Origin: Solenopsis invicta
Lineage: Eukaryota; Arthropoda; Insecta; Hymenoptera; Formicidae
Direction of reading: 5' to 3'
Assembly: GCF_016802725.1 (NCBI RefSeq)
Contig: NC_052679.1
Span: 24,113,561-24,177,560, forward strand
Length of the DNA: 64,000 bases
Shown: one piece after another, positions 32,801-45,245 of the stretch
Layout: every line of letters starts with the position of its first letter
Position numbering within the stretch: position 1 is the stretch's first letter
Made by a program: the position numbers and the translations under genes
The notes under the pieces: model-generated
What the model was told of the DNA's origin: nothing
Seen by the model: the letters and a program-made list of their open reading frames with translations, nothing else
Database searches by the model: none

Positions 32801-33445
32801 GAGTTGCGTTCCATCACGACACGCGAGACCACACACACAAGTTTGATCAGCCGCCAAAAATTATTGGAGCTTGGATGGGGTGTGTTGCCACACCTACCAT
32901 ATTCATCTGATCTTGCGCCGTCAGACTTTCATTTGTTTCGATCTCTTCAAAATTTCTTGCGTGATATAACGTTTAATTCAGATGAGGCTGTAAATCAGTA
33001 CCTTCAGTTTTTTGCCAATAAAAACAGGTTCTTCTATAAATAAGGAATTATGAAACTTACTAAAAGTGTTCAATGGCAAAAAGTCATTGAACAAATGACC
33101 AATTTATCGTAGATTAATCTTTATTCTTTATAAATAAATGATCTTTGAAGAATATAGAAAAAATACGTCATGACTTTTCCGACAGCTCAATATATATGTA
33201 TTTATACACTAACGTTACAATATATTTTAGTCTTTATGATTTATTTAACATAATCTTGTACCTTTTGAGAATATAAAAAACACTTATTAAATATCATTAC
33301 TTGATCACGTTTAAAAATCCACTGATTGTTTTATAAATGAACTTAAACTATTCTCATGTAGCAACAATAACTGCGCATTTTATCATAGAAATTTATTAGT
33401 AATAGTAAATAATTCAACATTTATTATTCAAATTTTGCAAATCAA

Positions 33446-33482
<37 letters not shown>

Positions 33483-36400
33483 TTTTTTATTTTTTTTTAT
33501 TCTATTTGACATAATGAATTTTAATATTATTTAATTTATATAATTTGATCTATTTGCTTTATTTATTTATTTGTACATTTATGTTTATTTAAACATGCAC
33601 GTCTAAATTTATTTATTTTTAACGTTGTTTATTAAAAGATTAATTCTAAGTTTAAACGTTCAGTTTATCAATTGAACGATGAACGATTAGATTAATAATT
33701 ATACGGATACATTTATGTTTATTATCGTAAATAAGTATATCTCCTTTTGCTTCCTGACCTTCTATTTTTTCTTTGATTGTTTTAACAAATTTTGTGGTTT
33801 TTTACGTTTGCGATATTTTTACAACATAAATATATAATATTTTAATGCTGATTTAGGTAAACAATGGTTTCACGATAGAAAACTCATCGGGACAACATTC
33901 CATTTTAGTATATTAGAAAAATTTGCTGTGGTCATGACCGAAAAAGCACAAATTTTAATAAAGATTCTTCAAAAAAAAATGGACGAAAATCCAGGGAAGC
34001 CCATTGATATTTTCCCTCTTCTTATCAACGCAACTCTTGATGTTATCTGCGGTAATGTATTATTTTTCATGATACATAATATAATAATTACAATATTTTT
34101 TTCAAAAAAAGCATTTTCAACATAATACATTATATACGTTGCAATTAACATTATTAGTCATTTTATGGAAAGTAAGAAAGGTCTGAAAATATATATTTAA
34201 ATTTGTTAATATTAATTTAAATAAATTTTCAAATTATTTTGCTGCAATAGTAACAAATCTTTATTATGTTTTTAAAGTAATAACAATATAATATCAGAGT
34301 TATTATATATTAGACTACTGTGATTTGTGCAAATTTTTTTTCTCATGAGCAAATTTTTATTTAGCAAAATTATTTAATTAAGAGAGCAGACCTTATTGTA
34401 TAATTGTTGTATTTACAAGTAATAAATATTAAGTGTAAATGCAGGGTGTTTGATAATTAATGATTAATCTCTTGCATGTAAGTAGAATGGACCAAACTGA
34501 GTCGAAAAGTTTTCTACCATTTTTCAAAATTCTCAATAGTTAACGAGTTATAAATTAATAAAAATAGGTGAATTAATCCCGCCAATCCAAGCATGCGCTC
34601 GACGTTGCCGAGCGTTCGGGGCGTGATGTTTACTAGCGGCGATGGCCTTCGCAAGAACAGCGACTCAAAGCGGGGACCCAGCATTACGCGCTGGGATTGG
34701 CGGTGAGCGGGATTAATTTGACTATTTTTATTAATTTATAACTTGTTAACTATTGCAAATTTTGGAAAATAGTAGAGGACTTTTCGACTCAGTTTGGTTC
34801 ATTCTACTTACATGCAAGAGATCAATCATTAATTATTAAACACCCTGTATAACGTTATAAACGACATAGCGAAGGTATCAAAAATATCAATTATTAATTT
34901 GTAGAAACGGCAATGGGTATGGATTTACGTGCTCAAGAAGTCCAATCCAAATATACAACAGCAGTACAAGAGTTCGTTCCAAAATTTTTATATTTCTATT
35001 GTTACTTAGTATTTTAATATTTAATAATGTTAAGAATTAATTTTAGAGAGTTTTCCAAAAGTGTGATAACTCTTTAATATTTCAGAAAATAAGCATTTAA
35101 AAAAAATCGTTTTGGATAAAAATTGTAGGGTTTAAAAAGATTTATTTACTGATCCTATTAGTTTTGATCTTGAGTGGTGTCGCCATAGTCAGACCGGGAG
35201 GGCCCCAACTACCTACAAATCGATATCTTACAGTGTCGATAGCCGATGTACGTTTATCCACAATTTTTTTATGCACAAAAATTTTAACCTACATGTACGT
35301 TAGTACACATGACATTATTGTGCATAAATCACATAGCACACAAAAATTTTTGTGACATATATCTTGTAATAACAAAAATTATGTAGTTGTATAAGAAGTA
35401 ACAAATCTGTCCGGACATAGATTAAAAAATTGCCCTTTAAATACACGAAAATGATAAAAACAAGCGAAAACATGATACGTTGTAAATTAGAAACGTGATA
35501 TTTTTCGTAATATCTTTAAGATATTTGTTAATGAGGCTTGATGATGATGTCTGTTCTAGTAAAGAATAGAACATTTATCAGATCCAGATTATCACAAAAT
35601 AATCTTTACAAGCAAAAGTAATCACGAAAAATAGTCGAAAAAGGTGAAAAAAGCAGTTTTTGGGGTATTTAAAACAGTTGTCATAGAACAAAAATTCTGA
35701 CAAAAATCAAGGAGGTAGTTTTCATAAAAATGCAAGTGTGATTAAAATATAGAGGTAGCAAGGCTTGTGAGAGTCGAGATATTACAATTTAAAATCTTTT
35801 TTGGCTTGTAAAATTAGAATTTTCTGTCAAAATGGAAAACTAAAATTTATTATTATGTATTTTAATATTATCTAATACCAATTAAAATTTCAAATCAATT
35901 TATTACAAACTTGCAGAAAAAAAATTATTAACTAAAATACATTTTCTTTTATGGACGATAGTGTAGCGAATTAGAGCGTTTAGGCAAATTAAGAGACGTA
36001 GTAGGAAAAGAGAAGGAAAATAGAATAGAGAAATAAGTATAAGCAGAAGTGGAAAATAGGCTCAGCGGAAAGGGAAAAGCACGGGACGAGCGAGACAAAC
36101 AAAGGAATGAGAAAGAAAGAAATAAAAGAATAGAAGTGACGGCAGAACGGGAGTGTAGCGAAAACGTTCTATTTTTCATTCTAGAATCAAATAGCTGGTG
36201 TCACTAACTTTTCAACACACTATAATTATTTTTTATTAAGTACTTACCGAGTTATAAGGCTTGAAAGTATATTATAACTTTCAAGCCTCATAACTCGGAA
36301 AATACTAAATAAAAATCAACTTTTTTTATAGTGTTTTGAAAAATTCTTGACATCAAATATTGGATTCTGGAATCAAAGGTATAAAATTCCATTAAAAAAA

Positions 36401-38527
36401 TCGATATAACCTTGATCTGACCTTACTGATGCCATACACGATCAAAATGATAGGCTTAGTAAATAGATCTTTTTAAATCTTGCAACTTTTGTCTGAAACA
36501 ATTCTTTTAAAATTGTTTAGTTTTTAAAATGTTAAATGGGTTTCTACATTTTTGGAAGACCATGTACATTATTTCAATATTTACAATACAAACGCAACAT
36601 TGTTCGGCGATTACGCATTTACGCATATCGATGATGTAAAAAGAAAGGTAAACCGTTGTGCATAATATGCGGAGATCTATGAATCTCAAAATTGAGCTCA
36701 TTTGAGGGACAAACGATTACACTTTATTGCTCCGGCGATTATATTGAATTTTGGAAATAAGCTCAAAATTTGATTAATTGACGAAATTTCCATTACTTCC
36801 CATCTATTGCGCATCTATCGGAATAGTTCACCTTTCTTTTTCCGCTATAATGCTATTCTTTAAGAACAATGTATTTGTGTTAAATTTTGCTTCCAACTTG
36901 ATAAAATGCCAATTGTATTTTGATACTTTCAGAATAGCCGAGTTAATAATCAAGCGAGCTTATCAACCGTGGGTTTGGGCTGACTGGATATATTATTTAA
37001 CGCCTGCAGGAAGACAGTATAAATCAGCTCTTAAAATAGTGCATGGATTTGCGAATGAGGTAGAAGATAAAAAACATTTAAAACAGTATACGAGTTTAAA
37101 TTTTTCACATATCGTTTAAAAAGTTATACATTTATAATAAACATGATAAATTCCAGGTGATAGAAAAGAAAAAGCGTGAACGACAATCAAAAACTAACGA
37201 TACGGAACTTGAAAATAATGATGAATTTGACATAGGTATTATTGTAAATTATAATTATGCAGCATACATTTTACGTATTTTTTCTCCTTTTTTTTATTTA
37301 ATAAAATGTATTGTATTAGGTAAGAAAAAGAGGGTAGCGTTCTTAGATCTATTATTAGAGCAAAATTCAAAAGACGACACCCCTATGACTGATGAAGAGT
37401 TAAGATCGCAAGTGGACACGATTATGTTTGCGGTAATGTCCAAAATTAAAATTAAAATTCTCCAATTATCTCAATATAAAATTTTCTCTTATATCACTCG
37501 ATAATGTACTTATATAAGTGTAAAATAATATGAAAATGATAATAGGGACATGATACAACTTCGGCTGCTATAAGCTGGACACTCTTTCTCTTGGGCAATA
37601 ATCTCGAGCATCAGGAAAAAGTTCATCAAGAACTCGAAGAGGTTTTCGGAGATTCGGATGCACCAGCCAGTGTAAAGCAGCTACCGCAATTGAAGTATCT
37701 CGACAGAGTTATAAAGGAGACGCTTCGAATATTTCCGAGTGCACCTGGAATCTCGAGGGAACTAGTAGAAGACGTACAATTGGGTAAGTTATTTTACTTG
37801 CCAATTAAGAAGAACATCTTAAGGTTTTAAGGAATTTGTTTTGAAAAAATGTGTAAATTTATTTGTAAATCGATTAAATGTAATAATATTTTAAAAGTAC
37901 TTTTTTTGGTTGATACTTATAAAACTTAATAAATAATATTCTCGTTATTTATTAAAAGTGAAACAAATGTAATTTTTCTAACGACAGATAATTTTTCAGA
38001 TCAATAACTGATCTTGAATTATATTAAGATTGTTAAATTAACATTATAATCTCACATAAAAGTTTAATTTTTAGATCACGAAAGTGATTATATCAATACA
38101 GAAAATCAATGTAGTTTATTATGTATTTTGTGTATTATTAATAGAGGCAAAAACAGTTAATAGTTAATTTATTTCTTTTATTTTAGATGATATTACTATT
38201 CCGAAAGATCATTCAGTCCTAGTGCAAATATTGCTTACACATCGAAATCCAGAAGTTTGGCCGGATCCATTAAAGTTCGATCCAGATCGCTTCCTTCCAG
38301 AGAATGCGAAGGATAGAAGTCCATATGCTTACATTCCGTTCAGCGCTGGACCGAGAAACTGTATAGGCATGAGATTCGCTCAACAGGAACAGAAACTCTT
38401 ACTGGTTGCTATTCTCAGAAAGTGGAGGGTAAAAAGCGTGAAAACATTGGACACGATCCGATACGGTGATTTTATCGTTTTGCGACCCTCCGAAGAATTG
38501 CTCATACATTTCATACCCAAAAAATGA
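29841..38527 (+). CDS. CYP4: CYP4-family cytochrome P450, copy 1
   Basis: Ten exons: 29841-30009, 30138-30250, 31889-31979, 33857-34051, 34905-34971, 36933-37059, 37157-37235, 37320-37432, 37546-37783, 38187-38527; phases join to 510 residues with no stop. N-terminal membrane anchor (residues ~4-24) and hinge 'VPQVDSFPFGS' place it in the ER. CYP4 motif 'CETAMG' spans the exon 4/5 join; I-helix 'AGHDTT' at ~318-323; ExxR 'ETLR' at ~376-379; 'HRNPEVWPDP'; haem loop 'FSAGPRNCIG' with Cys ~456. Predicted haem monooxygenase, likely acting on fatty-acid-like or other hydrophobic substrates. The I-helix Glu that links haem covalently in most CYP4 enzymes is Ala318. The exon 5 donor is GTTCGT, weaker than GTAAGT in copy 2. 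Introns 2, 3, 4 and 5 carry TE insertions absent from copy 2. Confidence 0.9.
31403..31739. mobile_element. 337-bp insertion with palindromic core, CYP4 copy 1 intron 2
   Basis: Arms 'caatctaaataagaaggcct', 'attcggtcatagctgga' and their inverted copies end at ~31701. The insertion is bordered by a 13-bp direct repeat, CAAGTCTGCTTTA (31390-31402 and 31727-31739). Unit 2 has a single 'CAAGTATGGTTTA' there. The core shares 'cgccgttactttcggt' with 42556-42880. Confidence 0.75.
32149..33190 (+). mobile_element. Decayed mariner (mellifera-like) in CYP4 copy 1 intron 3
   Basis: Terminal inverted repeats TTGGGTTGTCGAAAAAGTCA and the complement of TGACTTTTCCGACAGCTCAA. Broken transposase pieces in order: 'FHHILLFYFRKGKNAHQACK' (N-terminal HTH), 'FRAGDFDL', 'ELLPTNQTINSD', 'KRSELVNRNGVAFHHDTRDH', and in another frame 'LPYSSDLAPSDFHLFRSLQN' (third catalytic Asp). 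Internal deletion plus frameshifts. Unit 2 (near 53205) has no insertion. It belongs to a different mariner subfamily from the CGAGGTGTG elements. Confidence 0.88.
33450..33478. repeat. (AT)n microsatellite
   Basis: About 14 AT units in CYP4 copy 1 intron 3; absent in copy 2. Confidence 0.85.
34442..34847. mobile_element. 406-bp palindromic CAGGGTG element, CYP4 copy 1 intron 4
   Basis: Starts CAGGGTGTTTGATAATTAAT and ends with its complement ...CACCCTG; arms of ~155 bp. The right flank is TA and the left TG (mutated TA). The centre is GC-rich ('gcgctcgacgttgccgagcg' region), unusual here. Absent from unit 2. Confidence 0.85.
35220..36160. other. ~940-bp insertion in CYP4 copy 1 intron 5, purine-rich end
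   Basis: Relative to unit 2 (54740-54815) this stretch is extra. Its last ~200 bp (35975-36160) are strongly purine-rich on the plus strand (runs such as 'ggaaaagagaaggaaaat' and 'gaatgagaaagaaagaaat'). No terminal repeats or coding frame are evident. It could be a degraded transposon. Confidence 0.5.
36246..36301. repeat. Intronic hairpin
   Basis: 'accgagttataaggcttgaa' and its partner 'ttcaagcctcataactcgga' form a ~23-bp stem with one mismatch and a ~10-nt loop. Unit 2 has a less regular version at 54890-54945, where the MITE composite later inserted. Confidence 0.6.
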
Positions 38528-39744
38528 TCGGTTTACCAGCAAATATATGCTTTTTATAATGTGATTTTTATAACTTTTTCTTATTAATCTTTTACGTATA
38601 TATGCTTACACCTATATGCACGTATATGCTATATTTGCCTAAATATCACAAAAATCGAATTGAGATATCGGTATCTATTAATGCAATCATGTTTTGATAA
38701 TAACAATACGTTAAAATTGTTGTTTAAAATTTGGGATCTTGCCTTGCAGGCAGAATATTTTAAGCTAAAATAGTTTTGATGATAAATGCAATACAAACAA
38801 CAGATTCGTATTTTTTGCAATATGACGACAAACATTATTAAATATTTAAAGTTAAAACATGTTATAATTAAATGTAGAAAGGTAATATAAAACTGATTAT
38901 TAATTAATGCCCCTATCTTTAGAATTATAGTTATTTTATGATTTTTAATAACTTGTATTGAGGATAATCCAAACTATAGGATCAAAAAGTCTACATTATT
39001 AATTTTATTGAATAATAAAGTTAAATGTTGTACAACCAGAGTTAGCTCTAATATTTTGACATTATTCTTATAAATTTAATTCTCTAAACCTTGTACTATT
39101 AAGAAGATGCTAAAGTAACCGAAAAACTTTCTCGACGTCGTACTGCAATTATTTTTCAAGGAAGACCAGGCTATCGCTCTTTCTCCAATGCATAGCTCTG
39201 TCTTTGTTTTTCGATTATTTCGTCATTTACGAAAAGACCTGTCAACTATTATTGGGCACCATACTACTCTGTATATGACAGTTTAGCTTTGCTAAGCAAA
39301 ATATGCATATGATAAAAGCACTTTATTTGATCTTTTTTGTTAGGTGTTTAATCGTAATTTAATCGTAATTTCACATGGTCAATGTTATTCGTACATGTTT
39401 TCTGAAGGGTGCTATACTATCATTTTATATCTATAAGCTACACAGCTTCGGTATTAAGATAAAGTTAACTTCAGATGGAGGCTATACGAGGGAATTTTTA
39501 ATGATTTGTTCAATTTCTGTTCAATTTTCTTGTAAAATTGACCTTAGCATTTTTTCTTTTCACGCGTATTTCAATTCTAGAAAAATGTGATTCTGTAACG
39601 TCAATTCAAAAAGATTTAGAGCACTGTAAATGTTGGTAATTCACGGTACTTTAGCATCTACTAAGTTGCTTATTTACCAAATATTTGTGCGAGCGTGCGT
39701 GCGTGCGTGCGCGCGCGCGTGCGTGCGTGCGTGCATATGTGTGT

Positions 39745-39781
<37 letters not shown>

Positions 39782-39930
39782 CTGAATCCTTTTGCCGTTA
39801 AAATAATATTAAAAAATGTTAAATCATTGATTGTCAGTAGTTAACACATTCCGATAATAATTTAAGGATAAGTTCTATTTTTTTGGTAAAAAAAATAAAT
39901 TTTTTAAAATCATTTTTTTTACATGTCTAA
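38528..39930. other. 3' flank of CYP4 copy 1
   Basis: Collinear with 57896-58680. It includes a polyadenylation-type stretch ('ttaataaagttaaatgt' region near 39013) and a unit-1-only segment at 39115-39690. A GTGC/GT microsatellite lies at 39693-39779. Confidence 0.5.
39693..39779. repeat. (GTGC)n(CG)n(GT)n microsatellite
   Basis: Alternating purine-pyrimidine tract near the end of unit 1; unit 2 has only 'gtgtgtgtatat' there. Confidence 0.85.
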
Positions 39931-42555
39931 GGAGTATATAATATTCCTATAAAACGATTTTACGGTATTCGAGTTATTTAAAAAGTTATGGTCTGTTGAA
40001 CGCAACAATGCACTGACTGGAAAAATGCGGAAAATATACTGATGCAACGCGGTCATATAAAGTACATTGGATTATTCAGCCAATTTAAATGCCCGTGGTG
40101 AAAACTTTTGCTGTAGTGGTTCTCAATATCTCATTCTTTTCTATGCTAAAATAACGGAGTTGCTCTCTTTATCGCATATCTCTCGCGAAAGATGAACACA
40201 CTCCTTAAGCGTATTTTAGAGGTAAGAAATTGTTCAAAAAATTATATTGAAAACAGGATAGGATAACATCAATATTATATGTTGCGCTTTTGTTTTTATG
40301 GTTATTTTCTGCTTAAACTAAAAATAAAAGAATTAAATATTTACTATTGAGATTTTCTTATGAACATCTTACACATATATAAGTGCAAATTAGCGCTAGT
40401 TTTGATATCAAATCTTTTGTTTGTTAGTTTTCTCTATACAATATTATTTCTCGTACTAAAATCCTCTTTATAATATTTTGTTTTCCTGCGGATATTTAGC
40501 TATTCTATTAACTTTTACACACTTAATGCATAAATAATGTGCTATTTTGGAAAGAAAAAAGTATTAAAAAATTAAAATTAACATACAATTCTTTAATTAT
40601 ATATATATATATATATATACATGTGTGTGTATGTATTTTTATTTAAGGTTCTACCTTTTCAATTCTAAACTTTAATTTTTTATCGAAAATAAAAATTAAA
40701 TTCTAATCTTTTGTATCAAAGGCATATTAACTTGTTTGTTACCTCTTAGAAAACCAAAATATTTTTACTTGGATTTCACTCGTTAATGACAGACGGAAAC
40801 ATCTGATTGTGAATACGATTGTGACGCGGGGGAGACCTTGATTATTGTAACTTATCGCTGAGGATGACCTAAACTAGGAGGACCTAAACTTTCGAAACGT
40901 TTGAAAGTTTTTAAATAAAAGAATAAACACGGAATTTCTAAGCAATAACAACAACGTTTGACTCGCATTAGCCCTTTCTCTTGAATTGAATAAAATTTCA
41001 TTATTTGAACAATATAAAAAAATAAATAAAGGGATGTAATAAATAAATATTATTATTGTATATATAATTAATAAGTACAAACCTCAAAGGAAGTCCAGAA
41101 AATTGTATAGTGTTTGTGCGCATTAGCATGCAAAAGGCGAAAGAATGTTAAATACAAATGCATATAATAATGCATTCGTATACATCATATTAAAATATTT
41201 TGTTTTAATTCTGTAATTTTACTTATTTTTATACTATTTAAAAACCAATAAACACATACTTAATACAAAATAAAGAGGCAGCCAGAATGTTGAAAATTTA
41301 CAAGTTATTCACACAAAAATACAACACCCTTTTCAAACTTTCAAGCATTCTCATATAAAGAATAATAAAATGAAATGTGCTTATCGTAGGTATGAATAGC
41401 TAAAATTTTTTTGCACCTTAATCCTAGTCTTAAAATTACATTGTAAAAAGAATTACAGCAATGTAAAATATCGCATAAGGTACATACATTCTACTCATAT
41501 GTGGGGAGCTAGAATTAAAATAGTAAATAAAATAAAATTCTATAATATATATTTAAAAAAATAGTACAAAATGTCTTATTTTCATTTTAAGAAGTAATTT
41601 ATTGTAATCCAATTATTAACATTTTGATATGACTTTCCTGTAAATATTAAATAAAAGAATTGGAATATGAAGAGAAAATGCGTAGCGAGCATGTTAAGAA
41701 AGTAAATGCTCATCCAAGAGAGCAGATAAGATAAACAGATAAGAGAATCAGGAAAAAGATAGGAGCTCCGGACAACTGCCTAAATAAAAATAAGTTTTAA
41801 AATTATACATAAAAGTATAATTCCGTTAATAATAAAGATGTTAACTTTGTTCAGGAAAATGTGTTTTAGTATTAATTATTTATATCCATTGTAGCAATTT
41901 AATAAACGTTATAATAAACGTAAAAATATTTTACTTCTTATGACTACTTAAATTTTTTCTACTTTAGCAAAAAACCTTATGGACAAATGTCAAAAATTTT
42001 TTAATGTTGTGGAACGTTTCATAAAAGCTTAAAGAGATTCTTTTTTACTTCTAACAGGCATAACCATCAGCATAAATCCAAAAATAAGGAATGTAATTGA
42101 AAAAAAACAATCAAAAAATTGATAAAAATTTGCAGTATATAGCATTTTCAATAACAGAAGAGATATAATACAGCTTTCTTTTGTTTTGACATATTAAAAT
42201 TATACTAAAAAAAAAGAAAATTTGATTTAATAAAGAAATTTTATTAAAAAAGAAATAAAATCAGAATTATTAATTTTCTTATTTTTAAAATCCTGTTTAC
42301 AATGCCATGTCTCAAGTCTTATAAACAAATGGAACAAGTAAGTTAACAAATATTTAATTTTTAAATATTTTTTTTGTTCTAACTTGTACTTTTACTAAAA
42401 TTATAATACGTGTAGCATAATAAAAACATATAATAACTATGCATAAACATTGAAATTAATTCTCATACAAATCTATATTCTTATCCTTTTACTTTAAAAT
42501 ATAAATTATGAGATTAAATGTAAATAAAAGATGAACTATGCAATCATAACAAGAT
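39931..42555. other. Intergenic AT-rich DNA between the units
   Basis: No gene, transposase fragment or clear terminal repeats found. A short (AT)n run lies at 40600-40620. Confidence 0.45.
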
Positions 42556-42880
42556 CTTGGTGCTGAAATAACATTTCACATGTGATTTTATAATACATAT
42601 AGTTTCCAATACATATAATTACAATACATATAATTTTTTCAAACTTTGCGCCGTTACTTTCGGTTTCAAACACAACTCTTGATATGAATTACAAAAGTAA
42701 TATCACAAAATTAAGTTGAAAATCAATTTATGGTAATAGTACCGTTGCTGACTAATATTAACTAATATCTCTAAAATCTCCCTATCTCCGAGAAATGCTA
42801 AAACGTAACGGCACGTAGTTTAAAAGAATTGGAAATTATATGTAAAATTACATATGAAATATTGTTTCAGCAGCAAAATT
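42556..42880. repeat. Diverged relative of the 31403-31739 element
   Basis: It shares 'gatcttggtgctga', 'tgtgattttata', 'caaactttgcgccgttactt' and 'agtaatatcac' in order with the palindromic insertion at 31403-31739. Outer arms are imperfectly inverted ('gctgaaataacatttcacat' versus 'atgaaatattgtttcagc'). Confidence 0.6.
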
Positions 42881-44734
42881 TTGCTCATTTTCTATTTAAA
42901 TTGTTGTGCACAAATCACAATTTTTAATCTAATACGTTACTTAAATATATTTTTCATATATTGCATATCTTAATTGTTATTTGTATAATCCGTCAAACAC
43001 GAATATATAACAAACAATATAATCGAACAAGTTTGAAATTGTGCAAAGAATGTTACGTTATATATTTATTTCTTGTAGTTAATCAATGAGAATGATTTTC
43101 GATTTTGCAAATTCAACCTGTCAACATTTTCAACGTGTCTGTTTTGTCAGAAAAAATATTTATGTAAAAAAAAACATAAAAAAAAGGTTACATGTTTGAA
43201 ATATAAAAATTTCTTTTATAGTTCACTTGAAAAAAATAACTTTGTAAATTTAATTTTTTGAAATTTAAAATTCCTTACGATAAGTGTGAAGAGAGTAATC
43301 TCTATTTTACGAATCATTTTGATTTTTTGATTTCAGACCAACCATTTGGCAAAAATCTTATCTCTGTCAACTAGCCTACTCCTAGAGGCTTAATTTCGGA
43401 AGCTCTGAAAAGCAAAAAATAGAGGTATTGGAGTCATTTTGTTCCGATAAAATAAATGTCGATGAAATAAATCAAATTTACGTGTATTGTTTTTTTTTTA
43501 AATTCCTAAATATTCCGGTTTCTACAGTGTTTCTCTCCTTTAATATAATAAATAATAAGGTTGAATATTTCTGGTTTATGTAAAATTATCTCAAGCATAT
43601 TTAATCTTTTGCGATATATTAATCGACCAAAAATTAGAAATAGCTTAATATACATATACATAGCAGTGACAAACACAAACGCTTCATTAGTTAACGTAAT
43701 ACAAATATTAAAAGAAAAATTACAAAATAATTAGAATATAAAAACGTAAAAAAAAGTTACTGAATGCGCATCGCTCTTCTAAAGTGCAGTACCTATTCCA
43801 TATTTTACATTTTTACTTTGTATAAATACCATTTAATGACAAAAATAAAAATTAAATAAGAAATAAATAATATTTAAACAATTTAGCAAGTTTGATTTGT
43901 CTTATACGTGATATCGGCATTTTAGAAAATTAGATACGTCTGATAAAAATTTTTTTATATAACTAATAATGACATAATTGTGTTATTTTATTTTAGTTTT
44001 ATTTTCATAAAAGAAGAAGTGCTGAAGAATATTTTACATACATTGTATATACTTAAAGTTATTATAAAAATTAAATCAATACTTTTATAAACTCAAGTTT
44101 CCTAATTCGTATCAACACAAATTTTATTATGAAATGATAAATACTAGTGTAAGATTGATTATATTAAAACTAGTAATTGCTATAAATAAAAATATGCCAA
44201 TAACAAACATAAATTCAAGCCAGTTTTATTTCAATATTCTTAATTTCATTGTTGTTATTTATTACTTATTGAATATTTGATAATTTTTTTGATGTGTTAC
44301 TAATAAAATAAATATTAGTTAATAGTTTCTTTTATTTTTAATTATTTTAATTCATAAATTTAGTAATGTCGAAGATGATATCTTGTAAGAAACCACAGGT
44401 AAATTTTAGATGGTCGGTTTTCTAATTCACACTGTTCGCAAGGTGTTACAGAAAAGCTTATTAATTAATTTTTTATTAATAAAAGGTTTAACATTTAAAT
44501 GGATGATTAAAATGTCAAATTACGAGCTTTAATTTGCACCAATGCAAGGAATAATAAAAAATAGCTGAAATGGTACACATTTGGCAACTCTCCTCTACTT
44601 AGGCAAGAAAAATGTAAATACAAAAAAATTTTATGCGTAACATCTTGGCAACTTATATTTGTAACAATCAAAGTTTGTATTAATGACTTATTATATTTAC
44701 TTTTGTTGTGCGTGCGTGCGTGCGTGAGTATGTG
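42881..44734. other. Intergenic AT-rich DNA
   Basis: Nothing recognised apart from a (GTGC)n run at 44708-44727. Confidence 0.45.
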
Positions 44735-45245
44735 TGTACTTCATGTTTGTTCGATCTACGAACTTTGATCTTTGATCTCTACGCATTTTATATATTTATA
44801 TCTTTTACGCATTTTATATAGATAGTATAATTATCATTTAACTTTAGTATGATGTTGTACATTTAAAAATACTAGAATATCGATAATATAAAGAAAGTCG
44901 TAATTTATTTTTGCTCTTGCGGTGAGTATCTTTCTGCTATAATAGTTAAATATTAATGAAAAAACTTATTGTTTCATTTAATAATGTATAATAAATGTAT
45001 GTGTTTTACAACATAATTATAAACAAATAAACATTACAATGTATTTATTGCATATAGACATTGTATAATTATGTTTAAACGTTTGCGTATTATTTTTGTA
45101 TACAAAAAAATTTAATTAAATTAATAAGTATAATAAAATTCTATATATTATAGTCTTTTTCCTCTGAAACTCAAATGGCTCGACGAAGACAGGATCCCAT
45201 GATGAAATTAGTAGTTTATTAAAAAATTATTTTAGCTACAGTGTA
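44735..45245 (+). pseudogene. Probable OBP 5' relic (promoter, exon 1, part of exon 2)
   Basis: 'catgtttgttcgatctacgaac' and 'gcattttatatagatagtata' (44745-44830) recall the OBP promoter block. At 44895-44928 a segment aligns with OBP exon 1 with ATA in place of ATG, ending at a donor-like GTGAGT. At 45153-45212 'SFSSETQ' after a TAG acceptor resembles the 'SSSTEL' start of exon 2, then a stop follows. No exons 3-5. Weak individually, but order and spacing fit a dead OBP upstream of CYP4 copy 2. Confidence 0.4.

Larger units (their letters stand above)
25060..39930 (+). repeat. Segmental duplication, unit 1 (CYP4 copy 1)
   Basis: Collinear with 45630-58680. Both start with an 'aatagagttaagata' segment and an 'atttatcagcttgtat' segment, include the same ten P450 exons, and end with 'gaatccttttgccgtta', 'ttgtcagtag' and 'aatttaagg' words (39783-39870 here). 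Intron and flank differences are mostly discrete TE insertions. The join points are estimates to within ~100 bp. Confidence 0.85.

Noticed and set aside
35949..36179. Ser/Leu/Phe-rich reverse ORF
   Set aside because: It is the complement of a purine-rich tract; composition explains it.
10110..44730. CRISPR-like or array-like repeats
   Set aside because: Tandem repeats here are simple microsatellites or a 39-bp minisatellite with no unique spacers, and this is animal DNA.
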